A stretch of 64,000 nucleotides of DNA from Zanthoxylum bungeanum (taxonomy: Eukaryota > Streptophyta > Magnoliopsida > Sapindales > Rutaceae), in the NCBI GenBank assembly GCA_019454045.1, contig SKCR01018445.1, positions 124,001 to 188,000 of the forward strand, given 5' to 3'. Under the pieces are notes generated by a model. The model worked only from the letters and a program-made list of their open reading frames with translations, did no database searches and was not told the DNA's origin. Each line of letters begins with the position of its first letter. Positions within the stretch are counted from its first letter, which is position 1. Positions 7,390-17,774 of this stretch are shown here, in pieces. The position numbers were made by a program, and so were the translations under genes.

Positions 7390-8908
7390 CACGGTTTATG
7401 GTGCCGACACTTCGCGTGACACGTGTCACCTTCTGAATGGATCGAATCATCGGCGAACCATCTTCCGCCACGTGTCAAGATGTCATTGGACCAATCTTAC
7501 CGTGTGCCACGTGTCGAAATCCTATTGGGGCGACGAAATCCGCGTCAACAGTCAACAAGTCAAGCCGCGTGGACAAGTCAACAAAGCCAGCGTCGCGACG
7601 CAAGATGGAAGTTTGCGTCACGACGCTGACTCGAAATTTAGCCTATAAATTGAGGCTTTCAGCACCTCATTTGGTGTGCTTTCCTTGGGATTTTTTCCCT
7701 CATTTCATAGGAAGCATCTAGTTTTGTAAATTATTAATAATATTTAAATTTTGTATTTTTATTTTTAGTTTTTATTACAGCTTGCTTTTTATTTACTTTT
7801 ATATTTTGTAGTTAAATTTCCGCTGGGGTAAACGGTGAAACATTTAATATAATTATCTAGGTAAATCTCACTAAATTATAATTTATAAATTATAATTTAA
7901 CCGGATTAATTAATGGCAGACTTTATTACCGCCTATATGGTCGATCTAAATATAAATTACTTTACCGCCTATATGGCTGGTCTTTATGTGACAGATAATT
8001 ACCGCCTATATGGCTGGTGTAGTTGGACTAAATGGATTACCGCCTATATGGCTGGTTTTAAATGTTTAACATTATTAATTCCTGAGAAAGCAGAACATAA
8101 AATAATTTATATTTTATAATAAGTGAGATTCCTAGATAAGAAATATTAAATGTGGATCCTCTAACCCCAGCATTTTATTTTTATTATAGGGAAGTGATGA
8201 AACACAATATTACTAGGTTTAATAATTGATTTAATTATTTATTGGGTAATTCTTTAGTTTATTTATTGAGTCATAAGCTTAATGCTTCTTGTTGTCTGAT
8301 CCCAATAAGATTGATGTGGTAAACTTAAAATGAACTAGACATAGGGATTTTAGGTTTCAGCCTTAGATTCAATAGCCCACGATCTTCCCTGAGGATAGAT
8401 AACCCTTTAATAGATTTCCTTACATGATATACATATACCTATCGGGCGGGGGTAAGCCATAATTGGAACTTAATCTTAATGAATCCAGGTAATTTGGTTG
8501 ACATAGATATATGGTTCAATTGGGTTATACTAGGTATTTGCGTCTGACCATCGACATACGCTTTTGCATATTTTCGTGTTCCAGGTTAGCAAACTGATTT
8601 ATTACACATAGATAAGAGAATCAATTCATCTTTATATTAATATTGTATGGAGTCACGACCCTAGATCTTTGAGTCTTTTGTTATTTTCCTTAGTATTTTC
8701 TTTTGTGTCTTTAAGCATTTTATTTATCAAATCCACATTCAACCAACAAAAGCAGTCAATTCCCTTCTCCCTATAATTAGATACCTGTAAATAAATAGAT
8801 TCAACAATTAATAACAACAGTAGGAGTTAAGTCCTCGTGGGATCGATATTTTTATACTACTTGAACGATACGTGCGCTTGCGTTATACGTGTGTGTTTAC
8901 GCCGGTCA
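7390..8908 (+). repeat. Athila/Tat-like LTR copy 2 (5'-truncated)
   Basis: The copy starts abruptly inside U3 and then follows 13416-14912 almost base for base, ending in GCCGGTCA. It keeps three G-boxes (7420, 7469, 7508), GCGTCGCGACGC (7590-7601), a TATA box (7644-7650) and the four 20-base hairpin repeats. The junction shows the short homology TGTGTC (7385-7390), which points to a deletion removing the 3' end of unit 1 and the start of this LTR. Confidence 0.85.
7926..8056 (+). repeat. Four evenly spaced 20-bp hairpin repeats, LTR copy 2
   Basis: The unit TTACCGCCTATATGGCTGGT, or a close variant, starts at 7926, 7962, 7999 and 8037, giving spacings of 36, 37 and 38. Each unit can form a stem (ACC/GGT and GCC/GGC, with one bulged T) around TATAT. 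Confidence 0.7.
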
Positions 8909-8914
8909 AGTTTT

Positions 8915-8932
8915 TGGCGCCGTTGCCGGGGA
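8915..8932 (+). other. Primer-binding site, Athila/Tat type (unit 2)
   Basis: TGGCGCCGTTGCCGGGGA is identical to the site at 5867 and sits at the same distance from the LTR end. This shows that a second complete element body begins here. Confidence 0.9.
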
Positions 8933-9044
8933 CTTATTTTTCTAGAGTTATTAATTTTGAAGCTATCTAATTTACTTGTATCTAATTTTATTTATTTTTA
9001 TCTGTAATTTTTATTTCTTTCTTTTGTTTTCAGGTGGTTGAAAA

Positions 9045-10336
9045 ATGGAACATTATTGAGAGATTGAGAGATCACGAGCTTTACTAAAGATACACCCCAA
9101 ATCTGGGAGCAGCAGTCTGGTTTTCTGAGGCCTGTTTTCCAGCCCAACAACTATCACTGGATGTCAGAATCAAGTAATACTACATTTGCTCATCAGAACG
9201 ATATGGGGAGATGTGTAATTTGTGATGGTAACCACTCGAGCGATCAATGCATATACTTTTCAGAATGACAGAATTATCAGAATCATTTAAGGTACGAAGA
9301 ATCATCACATTTTCCATCTTATCCACCATCCATCTACAATCTTCATCAAGAACCAGAACCATCAGAGGAAGATCAGTTGATTGACATGCTCAAAGATTGG
9401 CTCGAGGAACGGGACGCTCAATTTGATGCACAAATTCAGAGTCAAGCGGCGTCTATATAGAGGATGACAGATCAAGTTAGACAATTAACAGATAACCTGA
9501 ATCACATATCTCACGGAGCAAATTCAAATAATACTGAAAAAGCCTTCGAATATCCTAAGATTCATCATGACATCATAATAGAGGACGAAACTGAACAGTA
9601 TCAAGAATCAGAGGTATCAATTCATGAGCCTGAACCAACAAAGTCTCAATTTGATTTTTATTATTCTTCTGACTCTGACGAGGATGAAGAAGCTGAGCTA
9701 TTTGTACCAACTGCACCAACAAAGGAGGATGAGACTTTCTATCCTCCAAATGAAGATCTTGGAGCTTCCATTGCACAAATGTTTGAAGAACATCTACCTG
9801 AGCCAATCATTTCACTCAGATCAGAGGATGAAGACCTAAAAACAGACATAACTTTACATCCTCAGATTGACACTTATGGAGCATGCATTTCACAGATGAT
9901 GGATGAAGAATTGAATACGGAAATTTTAAATTTCATCTGTGAAAAAAAGGTGGAGCAAGAGGAAATTTTAAAATTCATCTGTGAAGAAAAGGTGGAGCAA
10001 GAAGCAGAGCAAATGGAGGAGCAAATGTCTGAACTTATTAAAGATCCAGAGCATTCAGGTGAAACATCACTGTTTTGGGGAGTACAAATCAAAGATATCA
10101 CCCAGAAGCTTGACAGAATGGAACTCCCATTCCAAGTCAAGCACCATACGACACCTCATGATTTTCTTTCTTTCTTTTCAGGAACCACTGGAGCAATAAA
10201 GGTTAAAAAGGTGGCACAAGCACTAAATGGGACAAAATTCTTTTTGCTACCTTACCGTTGGAAGAGACCCTTCAAAAGCAACGCTCATGGGATTCTCTTT
10301 AATCGGACATCCAAAATGACGCTGAAACCTCATTGA
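9045..10336 (+). pseudogene. Second copy of the Gag-like acidic protein gene, N-terminus broken
   Basis: The copy aligns with 5997-7145 along its length. The ATG at 9045 is followed within five codons by a stop (TGG to TGA at 9057-9059). A frameshift near 9086 and further stops (for example near 9268 and 9457) destroy the N-terminal half, though the CVICDGNHSSDQC knuckle region is still recognisable at DNA level. From 9464 the frame is open for 290 residues and keeps the acidic FDFYYSSDSDEDEE block, the YGACISQMMDEEL motif and the TSLFWGVQIKDITQKLDRM segment. A 42-base unit is duplicated in frame (9920-9961 and 9962-10003). The C-terminus extends through KRPFKSNAHGILFNRTS to a stop at 10336, probably the ancestral end. 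Confidence 0.75.
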
Positions 10337-13020
10337 TAGATAGATTTCAGTCACGTATAGCTGAAGATGAAAAATTTAGCGCTAGCAGGGAGGCAACCCA
10401 TGCAATAATTTTAATTATTTATTTTTGTTTTGTGTATACATGTTGTAGAATTATTTTTAATTTTGTGTTATTTTTGCAGGAAAAATAAAAACGGAAAATT
10501 TCAGGACAGAGCAAGCTAGTGCAAGCGGGATTATCACAAAATAAAAATTTTACAAAATCGCGGGGATATAAAGTTAATCCAGTAAAGACGGCCGAGCAAG
10601 GAGTCAGCTCATAAGACGCATCTCAGAGGATTTATTCGTCGAAAGACTTGATTTTGCCAAAATAAAAAATAAAAAACTCGCGTCGCGACGTGAAAACCCT
10701 GCGCGTCGTGACACCGAAAGTCTCATAACACAAACCCTAACCCTAAAAATCGAGCGTCGCAAAGCAAGAAGAAATTTGGCGTCGCGACGCGCGTTTGATA
10801 TCTGGACTTAAACTAGCAGCCGCCAGTCATTTTATGCACTTCTCACCTCCATCTTCTCGGCATTTCCTCTCAAAAGTCTTCAAATTCGGCCAACTAAACA
10901 CTGAAATCTTCATCCGAAATCATCAAAACACACAAACAAGCTACAAACTCCAATCATCTCCCTCGATTTCACCCACTGCCGAACCATATAACCCACGTCC
11001 GAGATCCACTGATTTCTCCCACCGATGGCCAAGACCTTCACCGAGACCATCTCTCACGACCGAACCATCACACCCACGACCGAGATACCCATCTCACCCA
11101 CCGGTCGAGCTCAACCACCGACAGCCGAGACTTTCATCATTCGGTACACTGCCAAGCACATAAGCCACGACCGAGATCCATCAACATTAGATCCAGTTCG
11201 TCAAGCATCATTTCCGGTCATCAACCAGTGAGTGGTAAAATCGTGAAGGGGTAATTCTCTGCTCTTCAATTTCCAAATTTACAAAAGGGTAAAGGCCGAA
11301 TTTGTGGATACTTTGTGTGGTGAATTTTGTAAAAATTGGATGATATTGGATTTGAAACCATTGACAGTGAAGGGGAAGACCGAAAATTTGTGAAAGTTGT
11401 TGTTGATTTGTGTGGTGAAATTTGTTGAAACTGGATTTGAAATTTTGGCAGTGAAGGGGGATAGCCGAAAATTGTAAGAGTTTGTGGTTGATTAATTTTG
11501 TTGAAATTGGAGGGTTGTGAACTTGGAAGTTTGGCAGTGAGTAATTGGCAGATTTCTGATTTGAGGATTGCCTAATTGATTAAATTTCATAGAATTGGGT
11601 GTGAAATTGGAAAATTTTGAGTTTTTAGAGGAGATTCTGTCGAAATTTTTACCAAAAAATGGTCAGATAGCGATCGTGGTAAGAAGCGTAAATTGGACAT
11701 AGATCTTAATCGGTAATTTTTCCTGTAAAATTTCAGCTAACCAGGTATTATCTTCTAAACTCTTCTTCTACTGTTTAAGACATTGGGGACAATGTCTCAT
11801 TTAGGTTTGGGGGAAGGATTTAGTTGATTAGTATCTTGTTTTTAGTTCGTGTGTTGTTTTTATTTTTAGTCCAAAATTTTTCGAAAAAAAAAATTGAAAT
11901 TTTTTCAAAAATTACAAAAATATTTTGCGTTTTTGTTTTTATTTTGACTAAAAATGTGAAATTGGTAAGAGATAGCTGAGTAAGGAGTTTTCACTCCTGA
12001 GACGTATCTCAAACCTATTTCGGAACAAGTTAATTTTTGTTTATTTCCTTTTGAATGATTTAATTGTGAATTCTCCATAATACTGACTAAAATGGATCTT
12101 CATATGCTCAGTTGGAAGGTATTATCAACATGCATAGTAACATACAGACATGAGCTAAAATTGAAAAGTTTGTAATATTCAGTGCTCTAGTTTAATTGGA
12201 GGAAGCATCTCAAAAAGTGATGGAGTAAAAAAAAAAAAAAAACGTCTGAGAACCGAGTTATTAAGTCTGTAAGGGTGTTTTAACACTTAGTGCCTTAAAA
12301 CCAACTGGTTTGGGAGTCATTGGCCCAAAGCTCGCTACATGGATCAAAGATGCTGCAAAAATATATATATATCTGAAGTCTGAGTAATTATGTTCGTAAG
12401 GGTGCTTAACACCTGGTGCCCTAAAGCCAACTGGTTTGGGAGACACCGACCCAACACTCGCTACATAGACGGAAGATATTGTATATAAAAAAAATCAAAA
12501 ATCAAAGAAAAAATCAGAAAAATCAGAAAAATTATTCCATTGATACAAAAGATGTGAAATCTGATAAAACTTTAGGACCAAAATATTACTCTCTTATCAA
12601 CTGCACTTATGACTGTTGTGGGCAAAAATGAGTTGTTTAATATTTTGTTGGCTGTGTATATGGAGCATGGTAAAAATAATCAGAGAATTTACTTATTCGG
12701 TAATTTAGAAAGAAAGAAAACATCTAGTAACTTGTAGTAGAAGTTTCACCTGTTTAGTCACTAACTTCTTTATTCTCTTTTCTCTTGTCTTTTTGCTTTT
12801 GTGTGCATTAGTTTTACTTTCTTTTTACTTTTGTAAAATATTTGTGGGTATCATTGCTGTAAACCCTCAAGAGACTACAACTCGTCCACTAGGGACACAT
12901 AGGGGTTTAAAGGCTTGTTGCATACGCTAAATGCAACCGTGATCCCTACGAAAGTGGCTTAGTTAATTTTATTTTTGTGTTATTTTATTTTGTGTTTTTC
13001 TCGAGGACTAGCAAAATGTT
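10337..13020 (+). other. Non-coding 3' interior of the Athila/Tat-like element
   Basis: There is no pol gene here. In order it has GGGAGGCAACCC (10388-10399), GCGTCGCGACGC-type palindromes (10680-10691 and 10779-10790), and a telobox-like AAACCCTAACCCTAAA (10733-10748). A proline-rich open stretch of 122 codons follows (10795-11163), with no recognised domain and probably not a gene. 'ggtttgggggaagg' (11805-11818) resembles an internal polypurine tract, and two 0.1-kb direct repeats follow (12244-12481). Length and layout match Athila-type elements that have lost their genes. Confidence 0.6.
12244..12481 (+). repeat. Diverged direct duplication of about 105 bp
   Basis: Units at 12244-12352 and 12377-12481 share 'gtaagggtg', 'ccaactggtttgggag' and 'ctcgctacat' in the same order, with scattered changes. 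AAACC...GGTTT inside the unit is a small inverted repeat. Confidence 0.7.
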
Positions 13021-13033
13021 AGGTTTGGGGGTG
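13021..13033 (+). other. Polypurine tract of the Athila/Tat-like element
   Basis: AGGTTTGGGGGTG directly precedes the LTR start TGATGAG. It is the usual 'ggtttggggg' plus-strand priming site of Athila/Tat elements. Confidence 0.8.
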
Positions 13034-14912
13034 TGATGAGTGGTATTTATATCACTATTTCCCACCCATTTATCCTAATATTTTGTATAGTTTCTTGAGT
13101 TTTGTGAACGTTTTGATGTGTTTTATTGTTATTTTACAGATAAATATAGTTTGGAAAGCATTGGAAGCAATTTGGAGCAAAAACAGTGAAAAATGATGAA
13201 AAATGGTATTTTGGTAATTTGGCCGCATCGCGACGCGCAATCCATCGGCGTCGCGACGTCTAAAGTGCGCCGCATGCTAACTTGCGCCAGACAAGTGGAC
13301 CAGTCAGAAGAAATTTGCTAAAATGCACCGGAGGCTAACGTGCACCGACAATGCTAACGTGCGCCTGACACGTGTCATCATCAGAACCGATCATGCTAAA
13401 ATGCGCCTGGACACGTGTCGCGATTCTATGGTGCCGACACTCCGCGTGACATGTGTCACCTTCTGAATGGACTGAATCATCTTCCGCCACGTGTCAAGAT
13501 GTCATTGGACCAATCTTACCGCGTGCCACGTGTTGAAATCCTATTGGGCCGACGAAATCCGCGTCAACAGTCAACAAGTCAAGCCGCGTGGACAAGTCAA
13601 CAAAGCCAGCGTCGCGATGGAAGAAGGAAGTTTGCGTCGCGACTCTGATCCGAAATTTTGCCTATAAATTGAGGCTTTCAGCACCTCATTTGGTGTGCTT
13701 TCCTTGGGATTTTTTCCCTGATTTCATAGGATGCATCTAGTTTTGTAAATTATTAATAATATTTAAATTATGTAATTTTATTTTTAGTTTTTATTACAGC
13801 TTTCTTTTTATTTACTTTTATGTTTTGTAGTTAAATTTCCGCTGGGGTAAAAGGTGAAACATTTAATATAATTATCTAGGTAAATCTCACTAAATTATAA
13901 TTTAACCGGATTAATTAATGGAAGACTTTATTACCGCCTATATGGTCGATCTAAATATAAATTACTTTACCGCCTATATGGCTGGTCTTTATGTGACAGA
14001 TAATTACCGCCTATATGGCTGGTGTAGTTGGACTAAATGGATTACCGCCTATATGGCTGGTTTTAAATGTTTAACATTATTAATTCCTGAGAAAGCAGAA
14101 CATAAAATAATTTATATTTTATAATAAGTGAGATTCCTAGATAAGAAATATTAAATGTGGATCCTCTAACCCCAGCATTTTATTTTTATTATAGGGAAGT
14201 GATGAAACACAATATTACTAGGTTTAATAATTGATTTAATTATTTATTGGGTAATTCTTTAGTTTGTTTATTGAGTCATAAGCTTAATGCTTCTTGTTGT
14301 CTGATCCCAATAAGATTGATGTGGTAAACTTAAAATGAACTAGACATAGGGATTTTAGGTTTCAGCCTTAGATTCAATAGCCCACGATCTTCCTTGAGGA
14401 TAGATAACCCTTTAATACATTTCCTTAAATGATATACATATACCTATCGGGCGGGGGTAGCCATAATTGGAACTTAATCTTAATGAATCCAGGTAATTTG
14501 GTTGACATAGACATATGGTTCAATTGGGTTATACTAGGTATTTGCGTCTGACCATCGATATAGGCTTTTGCATATTTTCGTGTTCCAGGTTAGCAAACTG
14601 ATTTATTACACATAGATAAGAGAATCAATTCATCTTTATATTAATATTGTATGGAGTCACGACCCTAGATCTTTGAGTCTTTTGTTATTTTCCTTAGTAT
14701 TTTCTTTTCTGTCTTTAAGCATTTTATTTATCAAATCCACATTCAACCAACAAAAGCAGTCAATTCCCTTCTCCCTATAATTAGATACCTGTAAATAAAT
14801 AGATTCAACAATTAATAACAACAGTAGGAATTAAGTCCTCGTGGGATCGATATTTTTATACTACTTGAACGATACCTGCGCTTGCGTTATACGTTTTTGT
14901 TTACGCGGGTCA
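13034..14912 (+). repeat. Athila/Tat-like LTR copy 3 (full length)
   Basis: It runs from TGATGAGTGG to ACGCGGGTCA (1879 bp). It contains G-boxes at 13369, 13412, 13488 and 13527, paired palindromes at 13225-13236 and 13248-13259, TATAAAT at 13663-13669, and the four 20-base hairpin repeats starting at 13931, 13967, 14004 and 14042. It is nearly identical to copy 2 where they overlap, apart from scattered substitutions and a short indel near 7880/13900. It is clearly more distant from copy 1. Confidence 0.85.
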
Positions 14913-14924
14913 TGTATCAAGATG

Positions 14925-15912
14925 TGTAGAAAATATTATATCTCTTTTTGTATTAGATATAGAAGGTTATCATGTTAATATTAAGAATTGTTCTTTGTAT
15001 TTATATGATAAACGTAATATTCAGATCATTTGTTGTCCAAATGAGCAAGGTCATTACATATTGCATACTTCTAGAGATATTTTGAAAACTAGGATTAATA
15101 AACGTAGTTTACCTGTAGTTAATAATACTGAACTCATATGAGGCTAGGTAATATAGGCGTGAAACGCCTTACCAAATTCGTTAGGAATGGTTTGATACCA
15201 GATCTCACCATTGAACCATATCCAACTTGTGAATCATGTATTCAGAGTAAGATGACCAAAGCCCTATTTTCTGATGTTGGACACCGAGCCACTAACTTAC
15301 TGGAATTCGTACATTTTGATGTGTGTGGTCCACTAAGTCAGACTGCTCATAGTGGTTATTCGTACTTCGTTACCTTTACCGATGATCTTTCACATGACGG
15401 TTATGTCTATCTGATGAGACATAAATTAGAAACCTTTGAAAAGTTCAAAGAGTTCCATAATGAAGTAGAAAAACAAAATGGTCAATATATTAAATGCCTT
15501 CGATCTGATCGAGGCGGTGAATATATGAGTAGTGAGTTCATGGATTATATGAAGGAGAATGAGATTCTCGCTCAATATACTCCTCCCGGTACTCCACAGT
15601 ACAACGGAGTGTCTAAGAGGAGAAATCAGACTTTATTAGATATGGTCTGATCTATGTTGAGTTTTATAGATTTGTCCTATTATTTATGGGCTACTCTCTT
15701 TTAACAACTGCACATCTTTTGAATAAGATTCCTTCAAAAGTTGTTCTTACGACTCCATATAAGATATAGACTGGTAGGAAACCAAATCTTTATTATGTTA
15801 AGATTTGGGGTTGTCATGCCAATGTCAGGATGGCTCAGCAAGATAAGCTTTCACCTCGAGGGCAAAAGTTAGGTTTGTTGGATATCCTTCAAATACGAAG
15901 GGATATCTGTTT
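14925..15912 (+). pseudogene. copia-1 pre-integrase and integrase region, inactivated
   Basis: Reading resumes just after the protease, with ENIISLFVLDIEGYHVNIKN and then the pre-integrase segment RLGNIGVKRLTKF...CESCIQSKM (a zinc-binding CX2C). The integrase core follows with HFDVCGPL, FTDD and LRSDRGGEY. The third catalytic residue, expected as Glu in GVSERRN 35 residues after the Asp of RSD, is Lys here (GVSKRRN, near 15610). A stop interrupts 15127-15129, another ends the frame at 15648-15650, and the rest is recognisable only with stops and frame changes. Integrase inserts element DNA into the genome; this copy cannot. Confidence 0.85.
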
Positions 15913-15933
15913 TATGATACCGAGTATCGAAAT

Positions 15934-16916
15934 GTGTTCGTAGCTCGCTTCGTAAAATTTCTAGAGGTAGATTTTTTGTCAGAAGGTGGTAATCATAGAC
16001 AGGTTGAACTTGATGAAGTCAAACCTGAAAACAACGAACCAACGGAGGAACCTGAAGTTCAATTAGATGAAGAACCTTCAACACACACACTCCGTAGTTC
16101 ACAAAGGGTATCTAGACCTCCTGAACGCTTGTATTTGATACAAGAAAAGAGTCTCGATATTCTCTTTATTGAAGAGACTGACCCTTTTACCTATAGAGAA
16201 TCGATGTTGGACATCAACTCCGTGAAGTGGCAAGATGCTATGAAATCCGAGTTAGACTCAATGCATGAGAATCAAGTTTGGGACTTGGTTCCGCTTCCCG
16301 AAGGAATTATTCTTATCAGTTATAAATGGGTTTACAAGAGGAATCACGGGCATGATGGAAAGGTTGAAACCTATAAGGCCCAACTGGTAGCAAAAGGTTA
16401 CATGCAACGACCTGGCGTCGACTACGATGAAACTTTTTTACCAGTAGCAATGCTTAAGTCTATTAGGATTTTGCTTTCTATAGCTGCTTATCATGATTAC
16501 GAAATTTAGCAAATGGATGTCAAAACGGTTTTCTAAATGGATTTCTTGATGAAGAAATCTATATAGAACAGTATGTGGGTTTTACATCCAGCGAGAACTC
16601 GGGTATGGTATGTAAGCTTAAGAAGTCCATTTATGGACTTAAACAAGCTTCACGAAGTTGGAATCTTCGATTCGATGAGATTATTAGATTGTCTGGTTTT
16701 CTCAAGAATTCGGAAGAATTCTGCATGTATCAGAAGGCCAGTGGGAGCATGATGGTATTTCTAGTCCTCTATGTTGATGACATCCTAATCATTGGGAATG
16801 ATATAAGGATGATGCAAGGCGTCAAAGCTTACCTCTGTAAGAATTTCTCCGTGAAGGACATGAGAGAAGCTTCCTATGTTTTAGGCATAAAACTCTATAG
16901 AGATAGAGAAAGGTAG
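15934..16916 (+). pseudogene. copia-1 reverse transcriptase, frameshifted
   Basis: The N-terminal part (15934-16509) has WQDAMKSELDSM, NQVWDLVPLPEG and KWVYKRN, followed by VETYKAQLVAKGY, a standard copia reverse transcriptase opening. A stop at 16507-16509 and a deletion within 'MDVKTAFLNG' (about 16520) shift the frame. It continues at 16575 with SIYGLKQASRSWN and the active-site YVDDILIIGND near 16770. It ends at TAG 16914-16916, directly before 'LIGLSQSTYID'. The enzyme would copy element RNA into DNA. The same in-frame TAG is found in the minus-strand copia at 33113-33115. Confidence 0.85.
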
Positions 16917-17032
16917 CTGATTGGGTTATCCCAATCAACGTACATAGATAAGATCTTCGAACGGTACAATTTTGATAACTGTAAGACATCAAATATACCG
17001 TTCAGACATGAGATTCATCTTTCAAAGAAGAT

Positions 17033-17758
17033 GTGTCGCAAACAGAAGATGAAAAGGTTAGAATTTCTAAGCAACCTTATGCTTCATGTTTGGGTAGCAT
17101 AATGTATGACATGTTATGTACTAGGCATGCTATCAGTTTTGCTGTTAGCATAACTAGTAGATATCAGTCAAATCCAGGCAATGACCATTGGATGGCCATT
17201 AAACATATCCACAAATATCTTAAAGGTACTAAGGATAAGTTGATTATATATGGAGGAAATGAACTTCAAGTTAATGGGTATACAGATTCTGGCTTCCAAT
17301 CGGATTCCGATGATAGAAAGTGTATATCAGGATTCATCTTTACCCTTAACGGAGGTGCAGTTTGTTGGAAGAGTTCCAAACATGGGTCAACAGTAGATTC
17401 CACCACAGAGGCGGAATACATTGCAGCTTCTGAAGCTGCAAAGGAAGCTGTATGGATTAGGAACTTTATCACAAAATTGGAAGTGGTCCCAAGTATCGAG
17501 AATGAGATTCTATTACACTGTGATAATACTGGAGCCATTGCAAAAGCAAAGAAACCAAGGGCGCATCATAAGAAGTCAAAGCATGTGAAACACAAGTACC
17601 ACATTATTCGAGAGATTATGTCGCGATGGGATATTGTCGTGTGCAAGATACCGAATGAAGATAATGTAGCAGACCTGCTTAAGAATGCCATACCTCCGAA
17701 GTTATTTGATAAACATATGGAGTCGATGGGTATTAGATACAATCGATATTGGCACTAG
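17033..17758 (+). pseudogene. copia-1 reverse transcriptase tail and RNase H
   Basis: This 241-codon frame carries the connection segment (YASCLGSIMYDMLCTR) and an RNase H domain with the acidic residues in place: YTDSGFQSD (Asp), STTEAEYIAASEAAKEAVWIRNF (Glu) and LHCDNTGAIA (Asp). It ends in YNRYWH at a stop, 16 bases before the 3' LTR. RNase H would remove RNA from the hybrid during reverse transcription. The frame differs from that of the upstream part, so this is a fragment of a broken polyprotein. Confidence 0.85.
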
Positions 17759-17760
17759 AG

Positions 17761-17774
17761 TAAGTAGGAGATTT
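17761..17774 (+). other. Polypurine tract of copia-1
   Basis: TAAGTAGGAGATTT lies directly before the LTR start TGTTAGGG. The position fits plus-strand priming, although the tract is short. Confidence 0.6.

Larger units (their letters stand above)
3710..14912 (+). mobile_element. Athila/Tat-like non-autonomous element in tandem form (LTR-internal-LTR-internal-LTR)
   Basis: Three same-orientation LTRs lie at 3710-5860 (full), 7390-8908 (5'-truncated) and 13034-14912 (full). They flank two internal regions that each begin with an identical primer-binding site and a copy of the same Gag-like gene. No protease, integrase, reverse transcriptase or RNase H is found, so proteins would have to be supplied in trans. 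The flanking five bases (AGGGT before 3710, TGTAT after 14912) do not match as a target duplication. Unequal recombination between LTRs of separate copies, followed by deletion, would explain both the tandem order and the lack of matching flanks. Confidence 0.8.

Noticed and set aside
7913..8119. 68-codon frame present in two LTR copies (also 13918-14124)
   Set aside because: The repeated TAYMAG peptide simply translates the 20-bp hairpin repeat. The two copies are near-identical LTRs, so conservation carries no coding information.
10733..10748. AAACCCTAACCCTAAA, resembling telomere repeat
   Set aside because: There are only about two repeat units inside the interior of an LTR element. It is at most a telobox and not a telomere or interstitial telomeric array.
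10795..11163. 122-codon proline-rich open frame
   Set aside because: It has no recognised domain, lies in the non-coding interior of the Athila/Tat-like element, and has low-complexity composition with overlapping open frames. A chance frame is likelier.
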